From: G963665085 sp963665085
GTDB lineage: Bacteria > Bacteroidota > Bacteroidia > Bacteroidales > JAAAOM01
Direction of reading: 5' to 3'
DNA length: 64,000 nucleotides
Assembly: GCA_963665085.2 (NCBI GenBank)
Contig: CAXXXS010000001.1
Location: 868,001-932,000 of the forward strand
Shown: piece by piece, positions 54,243 to 64,000 of the stretch
Numbering within the stretch: position 1 is the stretch's first letter
Layout: every line of letters begins with the position of its first letter
The notes under the pieces: generated by a model
The model's input: only the letters and a program-made list of their open reading frames with translations
What the model was told of the DNA's origin: nothing
Databases searched by the model: none
Made by a program: the position numbers and the translations under genes

Positions 54243-55262
54243 CTATTTTGTGTTTTGTTTATAGTACTTGATCAATTTTGGTACTACAGTCTCAATATCA
54301 CCTGTAATCACATAATCGGCAATCTGATTAATGGGCGCCTCCGAATCATTGTTGATTGAGATAATCATACTTGATTCTTCCATACCAGCTGTATGCTGAA
54401 TCTGTCCTGAGATACCACAAGCGATGTATAATTTAGGACGTACAGTAACTCCTGTCTGGCCAATTTGTCTTTCATGACCAGCAAAACCAGCATCTACTGC
54501 TGCACGTGATGCCCCAACCTCGGCTCCAATTGTGTTAGCAAGATCGAATAATAAATCAAAGTTTTCTTTGCTTCCAACACCATATCCACCAGATACAATA
54601 ATTGAAGAATTTTTTATGTTAACTTTTGATTTTTCAATATGTCTCTCTATAACCTTTACAACAAAGTCTTCATCTGAAACATATTTGCTAATATCTAATT
54701 TTACAAGCTCTCCCTGGTGTGTCTCAGAATAAATTTCTTTTTTCATAACACCCTCACGAACTGTAGCCATTTGAGGCCTGTGATCGGGATTAATAATTGT
54801 AGCCACAATATTACCTCCAAAAGCAGGACGAATCTGATATAATAGATTTTCGTATGTTTTACCAGCTTTTTTATCTGTATGCTCTCCTATTTCTAGGCTT
54901 GTACAATCGGCAGTTAACCCACTTGTTAAGGCAGAAGAAACGCGAGGTCCTAAATCACGACCAATACTGGTTGCTCCCATAAGGGCAATTTGTGGTTTTT
55001 GTTCTTTAAAAAGATTTACTGTAATAGAAGTATGAGGTAATGTAGTATAAGGATCTAATCTTGGATCATCTGCTACAAACACCGTGTTGGCACCATATAA
55101 ATAAAGTTGTTTTTCAATACCTCCAAGATCACAACCGATAACCAGGGCATCTAAATTACAACCTAATGAATCAGCAAGTTTACGGCCTTTTGTTAATAGC
55201 TCAAGACTAACATCAGCAACCTTGCCTTCATCTAATTCGCAATAAACAAATATATTATTCAT
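54243..55262 (-). CDS. etfA: electron transfer flavoprotein alpha subunit
   Basis: This 339-residue FAD-binding subunit has an N-terminal ETF domain (VYCELDEGKVADVSLEL) and a C-terminal FAD domain with SGGYGVGSKENFDLLFDLA and GASRAAVDAGFAGHERQIGQ, then GISGQIQHTAGME. It pairs with EtfB to carry electrons from the acyl-CoA dehydrogenase encoded just downstream. The gaps are 32 bp from etfB and 26 bp to the dehydrogenase gene. Confidence 0.97.
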   Translation of the reverse strand: MNNIFVYCELDEGKVADVSLELLTKGRKLADSLGCNLDALVIGCDLGGIEKQLYLYGANTVFVADDPRLDPYTTLPHTSITVNLFKEQKPQIALMGATSIGRDLGPRVSSALTSGLTADCTSLEIGEHTDKKAGKTYENLLYQIRPAFGGNIVATIINPDHRPQMATVREGVMKKEIYSETHQGELVKLDISKYVSDEDFVVKVIERHIEKSKVNIKNSSIIVSGGYGVGSKENFDLLFDLANTIGAEVGASRAAVDAGFAGHERQIGQTGVTVRPKLYIACGISGQIQHTAGMEESSMIISINNDSEAPINQIADYVITGDIETVVPKLIKYYKQNTK

Positions 55263-55294
55263 TTTTTTTCAATTTAAATAAGTGATTTTAAGGT

Positions 55295-56170
55295 TTACCC
55301 AAGTGTATGGTTACCAATTAATTCTTTCATTAACTCATCCATATCATCATCACTTGGCGTAAGAACTTTTGATTCTTTTGCCTGAAAAACAATATTTTCA
55401 ATAGTTTTTACTTTTGTTGGTGAACCTGAAAGGCCAAGTTGTTCTACATCTGTCTCAATATCATTTACAGTCAATTCATCAATATTCAGATAAGGCCTGT
55501 CCGAATGAAGAGCCAGATAATCCTCGGAGGCATCTTGCCTTTCTGTAATGGTAGTTGCTTTTTTATACTTCATAACCAATTTGGCATTTCTCGGTCTACA
55601 CGCAGGCGCAGAACCGTGAACAGTAAGAACAAGAGGAAACGGGCCTTCGACTGTTTCAACTCCGCGTTCAAGACGACGTTTTACAGTAATCTTATCTTCA
55701 GTAGCATCAACTATCTCTTCAACATACGTAATTTGAGGGATATCTAACTTCTCTGCAACCTGAGGTCCTACCTGAGCAGTATCACCATCAATTGCCTGAC
55801 GTCCGCCAATAATTACATCCACATCACCTATTTTTTTAATTGCACATGATAATGCGTATGATGTTGCCAATGTATCTGCTCCGGCAAATGCCCTATCTGT
55901 TAATAAATAACCATTATCTGCTCCACGGTATAAACTTTCTCTGATAATTTCAGCAGCTCTGCCAGGTCCCATTGTTAAAATGGTAACTGTAGACCCTTCA
56001 AATTTATCTTTTAATCGTAATGCTTGTTCTAAAGCATTCAAATCATCCGGATTAAAAATTGCTGGTAAAGCAGCCCTATTAACAGTACCATCAGCCTTCA
56101 TAGCGTCTTTCCCTACATTTCTGGTATCGGGAACCTGCTTGGCCAACACAATAATTTTTAAAGCTTTCAT
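55295..56170 (-). CDS. etfB: electron transfer flavoprotein beta subunit
   Basis: This 291-residue subunit is typical at the start (LKIIVLAKQVPDTRNVGKDAM). It has FNPDDLNALEQALRLKD, IIGGRQAIDGDTAQVGPQVAEKL (the nucleotide-binding loop) and the RRLERGVETVEGPFPLVLTV strand. It forms the heterodimer with EtfA and heads the three-gene operon. The C-terminal tail with DDDMDELMKELI is slightly longer than in classical EtfB. Confidence 0.97.
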   Translation of the reverse strand: MKALKIIVLAKQVPDTRNVGKDAMKADGTVNRAALPAIFNPDDLNALEQALRLKDKFEGSTVTILTMGPGRAAEIIRESLYRGADNGYLLTDRAFAGADTLATSYALSCAIKKIGDVDVIIGGRQAIDGDTAQVGPQVAEKLDIPQITYVEEIVDATEDKITVKRRLERGVETVEGPFPLVLTVHGSAPACRPRNAKLVMKYKKATTITERQDASEDYLALHSDRPYLNIDELTVNDIETDVEQLGLSGSPTKVKTIENIVFQAKESKVLTPSDDDMDELMKELIGNHTLG

Positions 56171-56258
56171 TTCTATACTTTTCTGATTTATTTGGGGTTG
56201 GCAAATATAAGATAAAATCGAAAATGGGCAATAAGGGATAGTTATTTAGAATCTGACT

Positions 56259-56299
56259 AAACACAAAGCCCAACCAAAAATTGGCTGGGCTTTGTGTTT
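56259..56299 (-). terminator. terminator of the rpoB-rpoC-DUF3467 operon
   Basis: AAACACAAAGCCCA and TGGGCTTTGTGTTT, extended by CCAA/TTGG across one A-C mismatch, form a long stem (about 18 bp) with a three-base loop. It begins directly after the stop codon of the DUF3467 gene, with A/T-rich flanks on both sides. Confidence 0.85.
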
Positions 56300-56300
56300 A

Positions 56301-56627
56301 TTATGCTTGAGCAGCAGGGCCTCCGAATCCCATTGGAATTACTGGTGGGGCACCACCACCATCAACTTTTTTAATTTCTCCATGCAAACTCTCAAACTTT
56401 GCAATGTTATCCTGCAACGCGTGTAACAAGCGTTTTGCATGTTCAGGAGTAAGAATAATTCTTGATTTAACTTCAGCCTTGGGTGTACCAGGCATAATTC
56501 GAACAAAATCCAAAACAAATTCCGAAGATGAATGTGTAATTATTGCAAGGTTTGAATATGTACCTTGCGCAATATCTTCTTTTAATTCAATATTAATTTG
56601 ATTTTGTTTCTTTTCTTTTTCGTTCAT
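56301..56627 (-). CDS. DUF3467 protein downstream of rpoC
   Basis: The start is the Met at 56627 (MNEKEKKQNQINIELKED), giving 108 residues. A longer frame to 56687 adds a non-conserved leader. The family pattern is GTYSNLAIITHSSSEFVLDFVRIMPG and VKSRIILTPEHAKRLLHALQDN, a small soluble domain of unknown function, ending in a Gly/Pro-rich tail. It lies 71 bp after rpoC and before the strong terminator, so it is co-transcribed with RNA polymerase genes. Binding to polymerase or another transcription role is a guess. Confidence 0.88.
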   Translation of the reverse strand: MNEKEKKQNQINIELKEDIAQGTYSNLAIITHSSSEFVLDFVRIMPGTPKAEVKSRIILTPEHAKRLLHALQDNIAKFESLHGEIKKVDGGGAPPVIPMGFGGPAAQA

Positions 56628-56698
56628 TTCTACAAATTTTATTCTTCTCTCCTTCAAAATCCCCTTTTCAGGGGGATTAGGAGTCACTTATGTGACTA

Positions 56699-59600
56699 TT
56701 AATTTTCTTCTGAAACTAGTTCTGAATCTGCACTTTTTTCGGAAGTTAATTTCTCATATTCGCTTTTAGAACCAACAATCAATTTATTGAAAGCCCGGGT
56801 TCCTGTTCCTGCAGGTATTAAGTGACCTACAATAACGTTTTCTTTCAATCCATCAAGACCATCAACTTTTCCAAAAATTGCAGCTTCGTTAAGAACTTTC
56901 GTAGTTTCCTGAAATGAAGCGGCAGACATAAAGCTTTGTGTTTGAAGTGCTGCTTTAGTGATACCTTGTAACATTACACTTGATGTTGCAGGTACTGCAT
57001 CACGGGCAGTAATAGGCCTCATATCCTTACGCTTTAATAATGAATTTTCATCACGAAGTTTTCTAGCTGTAATGATCTGTCCAGGTTTTACATTATTTGA
57101 ATCACCAGCTTCTTCTACAACTTTCTTTCCATAGATCCAGTCGTTTTCTTCTGTGAAATCCCATTTATCAACAACTTGTTTTTCAAGGAATTTAGTATCA
57201 CCTGGGTCAAGAATATGTACTTTACGCATCATCTGGCGTACAATAACCTCAAAATGCTTGTCATTAATCTTCACACCTTGTAAACGATAAACTTCCTGAA
57301 CCTCGTTTACGATATATTCCTGAACCTTAGTAGGCCCTTTAATCGCAAGGATATCTGAAGGTGTAATAGCACCGTCAGAAAGTGATACACCAGCTTTTAC
57401 ATAATCATTTTCTTGTACAAGAATCTGTTTTGAAAGTGGAACCAGGTATTTTTTAACCTCACCTGTTTTTGAAGTAACAACTATCTCCCTGTTACCGCGT
57501 TTAATTTTTCCAAAAGCAATTTCACCATCAATCTCGGAAACAACTGCAGGATTAGAAGGATTTCTCGCCTCAAATAACTCCGTAACCCTAGGAAGACCAC
57601 CAGTGATATCACCAGATTTTCCAATAGCACGAGGAATTTTCACAAGTATTTGTCCTAGTTTAACAGGCTCTCCTTCATTAACGGCAATGTGAGCTCCAAC
57701 AGGAAGGTTATAATTCTTTAATACTTCACCATCACTTGATAATACGCGAACACTTGGGTTCTTTGTCTTATCCCTGGTTTCAATAATAACTTTTTCTTTA
57801 AAACCTGTCTGTTCATCAGATTCTTCTTTAAATGTAATACCATCAATTACATTTTCGAATCCAATCTTTCCAGATGCTTCAGAAACAATTACTGCATTGT
57901 ATGGATCCCAATCACAGACAGTAGTTCCTTTTTCTACTTCAGCACCATTCTTTACATAAAGTTTAGAACCATATGGTATATTCTGAGTTGTTAACGTAAT
58001 GCCTGTTTTCTTATCAACAACACGCATTTCTGCCATACGGCCAATAACAATATCAATGAAATTACCTGTATCATCTTTTGTTTCAACAGTACGTAATTCA
58101 TCAATCTCAACAATACCATTGTATTTTGAAACGATACTACTTTCCGCAGCAATGTTAGAAGCTGTACCCCCAACGTGGAAAGTTCTTAATGTAAGCTGTG
58201 TACCAGGTTCTCCAATTGATTGTGCCGCGATAACCCCAGCAGCCTCGCCATTTTGAACCATACGGCCGGTAGCAAGGTTACGTCCGTAACATTTTGCACA
58301 AACACCTTTTCTTGATTCACAAGTTAATACAGAACGAATCTCAATTTGTTCAAGAGGAGACTCCTCTATTTTTTGAGCGATTTCTTCTGTAATTTGCTCT
58401 CCGGCTTTTATTATTAATTCTCCATCAAGTGGATTATAAATATCATGAACAGTAGTTCTACCAAGTATTCTTTCTTCTAATGACTCAACAACTTCTTCGT
58501 TATTTTTGATAGCTGTTGCCATGATACCCCTTAATGTACCACAGTCTTCCTCGGTAATAATAACATCCTGTGCAACATCAACCAAACGACGGGTAAGGTA
58601 ACCCGCATCCGCAGTTTTAAGAGCGGTATCCGCAAGACCTTTACGGGCACCGTGTGTTGAAATAAAGTACTCAAGAACTGAAAGCCCCTCTTTAAAGTTA
58701 GAAAGAATTGGGTTTTCAATAATCTCAGAACCTGTAGCCCCAGATTTTTGTGGTTTTGCCATCAATCCCCTCATACCAGAAAGCTGACGAATCTGTTCTT
58801 TAGAACCACGAGCTCCTGAGTCTAACATCATATAAACAGAGTTAAATCCTTGGTTATCTGATGAAAGTTGGTTCATTAATGTTTGGGTCAAACGAGCATT
58901 CGTATGTGTCCAGATGTCAATAATCTGGTTGTAACGTTCGTTGTTTGTAATGAAACCCATGTTATAGTTATTCAATACTTCATCAACTTGCTCGTAACCA
59001 TCGTTTACCAATTCAACTTTTTCCTTCGGAATAATTACGTCATTTAAGTTAAATGATAAACCACCCCTGAATGCCATTGTAAAACCAAGAGATTTAATGT
59101 CATCAAGGAAATCAGCAGTTTTAGAAACGCTTGTTCTTTTAAGAACTTTATTAATAATGGTACGAAGTGATTTTTTTGTTAAGATTTCATTGATATAACC
59201 AACTTCTACAGGTACAACTTCATTAAAAATAACCCTACCTACAGTAGTTTCGATTATTTTAATTACTTGTTCCCCATTCTCAACATCTCTTGTTTTTACC
59301 TTTATCTCAGCATGAAGGTCAATCTTCTTTTCATTATAAGCAATGATAACCTCTTCTGGAGAATAAAAAGTTAAACCTTCACCTCTAACAACATGCTCTG
59401 GTGTACTCTTTCTAGCTTTTGTAATATAATAAAGCCCTAATACCATATCCTGAGAAGGTACAGCAATAGGAGCACCATTTGCAGGGTTTAAGATATTATG
59501 AGATGCTAACATTAACAATTGAGCTTCAAGAACTGCTGCATGTCCTAAAGGTAAATGCACCGCCATCTGGTCACCATCGAAGTCAGCGTTAAATGCTGTA

Positions 59601-60997
59601 CAAACAAGAGGGTGTAACTGAATAGCTTTACCTTCAATTAATTTTGGCTGGAATGCCTGAATACCTAATCGGTGAAGAGTAGGAGCACGGTTTAATAATA
59701 TAGGATGGCCTTTCAATACATTTTCCAGGATATCCCAAACAACAGGATCTTTTCTATCAACAATTTTCTTAGCAGACTTAACAGTTTTTACAATACCTCT
59801 TTCAATTAATTTTCTAATTACAAAAGGTTTGTAAAGTTCAGCTGCCATATCTTTTGGGATACCACATTCATGAAGTTTTAATTCCGGACCAACAACAATT
59901 ACTGAACGTGCAGAATAGTCAACCCTTTTACCTAAGAGGTTTTGCCTAAAACGACCTTGCTTACCTTTTAAACTATCACTAAGTGATTTTAAAGGCCTGT
60001 TTGCATCTGTTTTAACAGCATTTGCCTTTCTTGAGTTATCAAATAATGAATCGACAGCTTCTTGAAGCATCCTTTTCTCGTTTCTAAGAATAACTTCCGG
60101 AGCTTTAATTTCAATAAGTCTTTTCAGACGGTTATTTCTAATAATAACCCTTCTGTATAAGTCATTTAAATCTGAAGTTGCAAACCTACCTCCATCAAGT
60201 GGGACAAGAGGGCGAAGTTCTGGTGGAATTACCGGAACAACTTTAACAATCATCCACTCCGGACGGTTTACATTTTTAGATTCCCTGAAAGCTTCAACAA
60301 CCTGAAGTCTTTTTAAAGCCTCGTTTTTACGTTGTTGAGATGTCTCATGATTAGCTTTATGTCGAAGTGAATATGATAACTCATCCAAATCAATACGTTG
60401 CAAAATATCATGAAGTGCTTCAGCACCCATTTTCGCAATAAATTTACTTGGATCTGTATCATCAAGATATTGATTCTCTTTTGGGAGAGTTTCTGCTATA
60501 TCAAGATATTCTTCCTCTGTTAAGAAATCAAGAAAATTAATTCCATCTTCAGCTTTAATCCCTGGATTTATTACAACATATCTTTCGTAATAAATTATAG
60601 AATCTAATTTTTTTGTTGGTAATCCAAGTAAATAACCAATCTTATTAGGTAATGAACGGAAATACCAAATATGAGCAACAGGTACAACCAAAGAGATGTG
60701 CCCCATTCTTTCACGACGAACTTTCTTTTCAGTAACTTCAACACCACAACGGTCACAAACAATTCCTTTATAACGAATACGTTTGTATTTACCACAGTGG
60801 CATTCATAATCTTTTACAGGACCAAAAATACGCTCACAGAATAAACCATCGCGCTCAGGTTTATAGGTTCTGTAATTGATTGTTTCTGGTTTTAATACTT
60901 CACCACTGGATCGTTCTAAAATCTCCTCAGGTGAAGATAAACCAATAGCTATTTTAGTAAATGTTGACTTAGTTTTTGTGTCTTTTCGAAATGACAT
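56699..60997 (-). CDS. rpoC: RNA polymerase beta' subunit
   Basis: This 1432-residue catalytic subunit has the N-terminal zinc finger with four Cys (CHCGKYKR..IVCDRCGVEV, near 67-90). The active-site Mg2+ motif is NADFDGDQMAVHLPL. The bridge helix and trigger loop region shows GARKGLADTALKTADAGYLT, and the second zinc site has CESRKGVCAKCYG. The length is normal for Bacteroidota. It starts 40 bp downstream of rpoB. Confidence 0.99.
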   Translation of the reverse strand: MSFRKDTKTKSTFTKIAIGLSSPEEILERSSGEVLKPETINYRTYKPERDGLFCERIFGPVKDYECHCGKYKRIRYKGIVCDRCGVEVTEKKVRRERMGHISLVVPVAHIWYFRSLPNKIGYLLGLPTKKLDSIIYYERYVVINPGIKAEDGINFLDFLTEEEYLDIAETLPKENQYLDDTDPSKFIAKMGAEALHDILQRIDLDELSYSLRHKANHETSQQRKNEALKRLQVVEAFRESKNVNRPEWMIVKVVPVIPPELRPLVPLDGGRFATSDLNDLYRRVIIRNNRLKRLIEIKAPEVILRNEKRMLQEAVDSLFDNSRKANAVKTDANRPLKSLSDSLKGKQGRFRQNLLGKRVDYSARSVIVVGPELKLHECGIPKDMAAELYKPFVIRKLIERGIVKTVKSAKKIVDRKDPVVWDILENVLKGHPILLNRAPTLHRLGIQAFQPKLIEGKAIQLHPLVCTAFNADFDGDQMAVHLPLGHAAVLEAQLLMLASHNILNPANGAPIAVPSQDMVLGLYYITKARKSTPEHVVRGEGLTFYSPEEVIIAYNEKKIDLHAEIKVKTRDVENGEQVIKIIETTVGRVIFNEVVPVEVGYINEILTKKSLRTIINKVLKRTSVSKTADFLDDIKSLGFTMAFRGGLSFNLNDVIIPKEKVELVNDGYEQVDEVLNNYNMGFITNNERYNQIIDIWTHTNARLTQTLMNQLSSDNQGFNSVYMMLDSGARGSKEQIRQLSGMRGLMAKPQKSGATGSEIIENPILSNFKEGLSVLEYFISTHGARKGLADTALKTADAGYLTRRLVDVAQDVIITEEDCGTLRGIMATAIKNNEEVVESLEERILGRTTVHDIYNPLDGELIIKAGEQITEEIAQKIEESPLEQIEIRSVLTCESRKGVCAKCYGRNLATGRMVQNGEAAGVIAAQSIGEPGTQLTLRTFHVGGTASNIAAESSIVSKYNGIVEIDELRTVETKDDTGNFIDIVIGRMAEMRVVDKKTGITLTTQNIPYGSKLYVKNGAEVEKGTTVCDWDPYNAVIVSEASGKIGFENVIDGITFKEESDEQTGFKEKVIIETRDKTKNPSVRVLSSDGEVLKNYNLPVGAHIAVNEGEPVKLGQILVKIPRAIGKSGDITGGLPRVTELFEARNPSNPAVVSEIDGEIAFGKIKRGNREIVVTSKTGEVKKYLVPLSKQILVQENDYVKAGVSLSDGAITPSDILAIKGPTKVQEYIVNEVQEVYRLQGVKINDKHFEVIVRQMMRKVHILDPGDTKFLEKQVVDKWDFTEENDWIYGKKVVEEAGDSNNVKPGQIITARKLRDENSLLKRKDMRPITARDAVPATSSVMLQGITKAALQTQSFMSAASFQETTKVLNEAAIFGKVDGLDGLKENVIVGHLIPAGTGTRAFNKLIVGSKSEYEKLTSEKSADSELVSEEN

Positions 60998-61037
60998 ACA
61001 GTAATGTATTTATAAGTTAAACTACTGACTATCTAAA

Positions 61038-64000
61038 TTAAACGAGGTTAATGCTTAACCCTAAACCTCTAAGTTCATGTAACAATACATTAAATGATTC
61101 AGGAATACCTGGTGTAGGCATATTGTCTCCTTTAACAATTGCTTCATAAGCTTTAGCACGACCGACAACATCATCGGATTTAACAGTAAGTATTTCTTGT
61201 AAGATATTTGATGCACCGAATGCTTCAAGTGCCCAAACTTCCATCTCTCCAAAACGCTGACCACCAAACTGTGCTTTACCTCCAAGAGGCTGTTGAGTAA
61301 TAAGTGAGTATGGACCGATTGAACGGGCATGCATCTTATCATCAACCATGTGACCAAGCTTAAGCATATAAATGATACCTACTGTTGCAGGCTGGTCAAA
61401 ACGCTCTCCTGTGCTACCATCATGTAGATATGTCCTACCATAACGTGGCACACCAGCTTTATCAGTATATTCGTTAATCTCATCCAATGTAGCACCATCA
61501 AAAATTGGAGTGGCAAACTTAACTCCAAGTTTTTCTCCTGCCCAACCGAGAACAGTTTCGTAAATCTGTCCTAGGTTCATCCTTGAAGGCACACCCAGTG
61601 GATTAAGAACAATATCAACAGGGGTTCCATCTTCTAAGAAAGGCATATCTTCGTCACGAACAATTTTAGCAACAATACCTTTGTTACCATGACGTCCAGC
61701 CATCTTATCACCAACTTTAAGTTTACGCTTTTTAGCAATATAAACTTTAGCTAGCTGAATAATACCTGCTGGTAGTTCATCGCCAATAGTAATATTAAAC
61801 TTCTTGCGTTTGTTAACACTATCAATCTCTTTAAATTTATTGATATAGTTGTGTATTAAAACTTCAACAAGTTCATTTTTATCTTCATCAGTAGTCCAAT
61901 CACTAGGATCAATGTTTAGATAATCTATATCCTGTAGAATTTTCTGAGTGAATTTTGTTCCTTTTGGGACGATATCTACACTAAGATAATCTTTAACTCC
62001 CTGAGACGTTTTTCCATTAAGAACAACAAATAACTTATCTGTTAACCGTCCTTTCAGGCTTAAAATTTCCCTATCAAACTCTTCCTCAATTTTTGTTAAA
62101 AGAGGTTTAGTTGATGCCTTATGCTTCTTGTCCTTGACAGAACGTGAGAAAAGCTTTTTATCAATAACAATACCTCTAAGTGATGGAGAGGCTTTTAATG
62201 AAGCATCTTTAACATCACCGGCCTTATCACCGAAAATAGCACGAAGCAATTTTTCCTCAGGAGAAGGATCTGATTCACCTTTAGGAGTAATCTTACCAAT
62301 AAGAATATCTCCAGGTTTAACATCAGCACCTATTCGAATTAAACCATTTTCATCAAGGTTTTTAGTTGCATCCTCACTAACATTTGGAATATCTGATGTT
62401 AGTTCCTCCAAGCCACGTTTTGTATCACGTACCTCAAGAAGATACTCATCAATGTGAATAGACGTGAAAATATCTTCTCTAACTACTCTTTCAGAAATAA
62501 CAATTGCATCCTCAAAGTTGTACCCCTTCCAAGGCATGAATGCAACTTTCAGGTTTTTACCTAAACCTAGTTCACCTTGTTGGGTTGCATAACCTTCGGT
62601 AAGAACTTGTCCCTTCTCAACTTTATCACCTTTTCTAACAATAGGTTTTAAGTTAATACAAGTACTTTGGTTTGTTTTCCTGTATTTTGGAAGTTTATAT
62701 CTTTTTGTTTCGCCTTCAAAGCTCACAAATTTTTCTTCTTCTGTTTTGTCGTATCGAACAATAACCTCATTTGCATCAACATATTCAACTACTCCATCGC
62801 CTTCACCAACAACCATTAAACGAGAATCCCGGGCAACAATTGGTTCAATACCTGTACCAACAATTGGAGATTGTGCCCTGATACAGGGCACAGCCTGACG
62901 CATCATGTTTGACCCCATCAATGCACGGTTCGCATCATCATGCTCAAGGAATGGAATTAAAGAAGCAGCTATAGAAGCGATTTGGTTTGGGGCAACGTCC
63001 ATCAAATCAACTGTTTCTTTTTCGGCAAGAGGATAATCAGCTTCGTAACGAGCTTTAACTTTAGCATTTACAAAATTACCATCATCATGAAATGGTGCGT
63101 TTGCCTGTGCAATAATTTTATTTTCTTCCTCTTCGGCGCTTAAATAAATAACACCTTCTGGATCAAGATTTATCTTTCCTTCTTCAACTTGTCTGTAAGG
63201 AGTTTCAATAAATCCAAGATCATTAATTTTTGCAAAAACACATAATGAAGAAATCAAACCAATGTTAGGTCCTTCAGGTGTTTCAATTGGACATAACCTA
63301 CCATAGTGTGTGTAGTGAACGTCACGAACTTCGAAACCTGCCCTTTCTCTGGAAAGACCTCCAGGCCCTAAGGCAGATAACCTACGTTTGTGAGTCATTT
63401 CAGCCAATGGGTTTGTTTGATCCATAAACTGAGAAAGCTGGTTTGTTCCAAAGAATGAATTAATTACGGATGATAATGTTTTTGAATTGATCAAATCAAT
63501 AGGCGTAAATACCTCATTATCCCTTACATTCATTCTCTCACGTATTGTTCTTGCCATACGTGCAAGCCCAACACTAAATTGATTACCAAGCTGTTCACCA
63601 ACTGTACGTACCCTTCTATTACTTAAGTGGTCGATATCATCAACATCTGTTTTTGAATTTATTAATTCAATAAGATATTTAATGATTTCAATTATATCTT
63701 CTTTGGTTAAGACTTTAACATCAATATCTGTCTTTAAACCAAGTTTTTTATTTATTCTATATCTACCTACCTCACCAAGATCATATCGCTTGTCTGAGAA
63801 AAACAATTTATCGATAACATCTCGTGCAGTTGCCTCATCTGGTGGTTCAGAATTTCTTAATTGACGATAAATATGCAGTACCGCCTCTTTTTCTGAGTTA
63901 CAAGGATCTTTTTGTAACGTATTATAAATAATTGCATAATCTGCAAGGTTGGTATCTTCTTTATGAAGTAAGATTGTTTTAGAACCAGAATCGATAATTT
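61038..64000 (-). CDS. rpoB: RNA polymerase beta subunit (5' part outside window)
   Basis: The frame stays open to the right edge. Reading the - strand inward from 64000 gives IIDSGSKTILLHKEDTNLAD and, later, IYRQLRNSEPPDEATARDVI before FFSDKRYDLGEVGRYRIN. The TTG at 63806 is therefore an internal codon, not a start. About 987 codons are visible and some 280 N-terminal residues are missing. Marker regions are the rifampicin cluster (FFGTNQLSQFMDQTNPLAEM, then THKRRLSALGPGGL), GYNFEDAIVISE, and the C-terminal GGKAQFGGQRFGEMEVWALEA. Confidence 0.99.
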   Translation of the reverse strand, partial: IIDSGSKTILLHKEDTNLADYAIIYNTLQKDPCNSEKEAVLHIYRQLRNSEPPDEATARDVIDKLFFSDKRYDLGEVGRYRINKKLGLKTDIDVKVLTKEDIIEIIKYLIELINSKTDVDDIDHLSNRRVRTVGEQLGNQFSVGLARMARTIRERMNVRDNEVFTPIDLINSKTLSSVINSFFGTNQLSQFMDQTNPLAEMTHKRRLSALGPGGLSRERAGFEVRDVHYTHYGRLCPIETPEGPNIGLISSLCVFAKINDLGFIETPYRQVEEGKINLDPEGVIYLSAEEEENKIIAQANAPFHDDGNFVNAKVKARYEADYPLAEKETVDLMDVAPNQIASIAASLIPFLEHDDANRALMGSNMMRQAVPCIRAQSPIVGTGIEPIVARDSRLMVVGEGDGVVEYVDANEVIVRYDKTEEEKFVSFEGETKRYKLPKYRKTNQSTCINLKPIVRKGDKVEKGQVLTEGYATQQGELGLGKNLKVAFMPWKGYNFEDAIVISERVVREDIFTSIHIDEYLLEVRDTKRGLEELTSDIPNVSEDATKNLDENGLIRIGADVKPGDILIGKITPKGESDPSPEEKLLRAIFGDKAGDVKDASLKASPSLRGIVIDKKLFSRSVKDKKHKASTKPLLTKIEEEFDREILSLKGRLTDKLFVVLNGKTSQGVKDYLSVDIVPKGTKFTQKILQDIDYLNIDPSDWTTDEDKNELVEVLIHNYINKFKEIDSVNKRKKFNITIGDELPAGIIQLAKVYIAKKRKLKVGDKMAGRHGNKGIVAKIVRDEDMPFLEDGTPVDIVLNPLGVPSRMNLGQIYETVLGWAGEKLGVKFATPIFDGATLDEINEYTDKAGVPRYGRTYLHDGSTGERFDQPATVGIIYMLKLGHMVDDKMHARSIGPYSLITQQPLGGKAQFGGQRFGEMEVWALEAFGASNILQEILTVKSDDVVGRAKAYEAIVKGDNMPTPGIPESFNVLLHELRGLGLSINLV

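Noticed and set aside
56628..56687. 20-residue leader before the DUF3467 protein
   Set aside because: The leader is not protein-like for the family. The Met at 56627 begins the charged start usual for it.
63682..63806. TTG at 63806 as the rpoB start
   Set aside because: The frame continues upstream with conserved RpoB sequence (NSEPPDEATARDVIDK) to the window edge, so this codon is internal.
1..64000. CRISPR arrays, tRNA genes, prophage or a defence island
   Set aside because: No regularly spaced direct repeats, cloverleaf candidates, phage structural genes or recognisable defence modules were found by reading both strands.

Overview
The window is AT-rich DNA from a member of the Bacteroidota, most likely a Bacteroidales/Marinilabiliales-type environmental (possibly marine) bacterium. 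The support is: rpoB-rpoC followed by a DUF3467 gene, a DnaG primase with its zinc ligands replaced, an S46 dipeptidyl-peptidase, a type IX secretion (T9SS) C-terminal sorting domain, many SpII lipoproteins, and candidate promoters of the TTTG / TAnnTTTG type. The order and genus are inference. No rRNA, tRNA, CRISPR array or intact insertion sequence was seen.

Region 1 (1-17994, all + strand) is a carbohydrate-utilisation locus. It runs: sugar permease of the fucose-permease type (5' end cut by the window), ROK sugar kinase, GmhA-like SIS isomerase, two different GH106-type alpha-L-rhamnosidase-like enzymes, three paralogous GH28-like beta-helix proteins (the third truncated and stripped of catalytic motifs), an L-fucose/L-arabinose isomerase-like protein, a GH43-like lipoprotein, a formylglycine-dependent sulfatase and a small cytochrome c lipoprotein. 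Most gaps are 9-61 bp, so much of it could be one operon. The inferred job is removing rhamnose/uronate-type residues from a sulfated or pectin-like glycan, importing the monosaccharide, and isomerising and phosphorylating it. No SusC/SusD pair lies in the window.

Region 2 (18000-29607) holds a palindrome-rich REP-like spacer, then a minus-strand TetR / TolC / adaptor / RND efflux operon, an orphan SiaC-type (DUF1987) phosphoprotein, a TSUP permease, a YciI-like small protein, a TtcA-type tRNA thiolase, an alpha/beta hydrolase and a PAS histidine kinase with a four-cysteine motif.

Region 3 (29765-38714) is more accessory. It has a UvrD-like helicase, an M61-type peptidase with cassette-like flanks, a decayed Rpn-family nuclease/transposase, a T9SS-secreted GLUG-repeat protein built from a recent 912-nt duplication, a ferredoxin-nitroreductase flanked by inverted copies of a small repeat, and the CrcB-DUF190 fluoride pair.

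Region 4 (38737-64000, almost all - strand) is core genome: dnaG, two tandem paralogous structured elements ending in terminator hairpins, lapA-like, apt, a cytidylate-kinase-like protein, an M1 peptidase (+), then S46 peptidase / Maf / UbiA / KdsC-like HAD / DUF2520 / GT-C glycosyltransferase, a coiled-coil orphan, an acyl-CoA dehydrogenase with EtfA and EtfB, and finally rpoB-rpoC-DUF3467 with a strong terminator. rpoB runs off the right edge.

Nothing here is clearly a wholly new defence or mobile system. The observations most worth follow-up are the tandem structured elements at 40737-41010, the SusCD-less rhamnosidase/GH28 locus with its degenerating third paralog, and the recent duplication in the GLUG protein.
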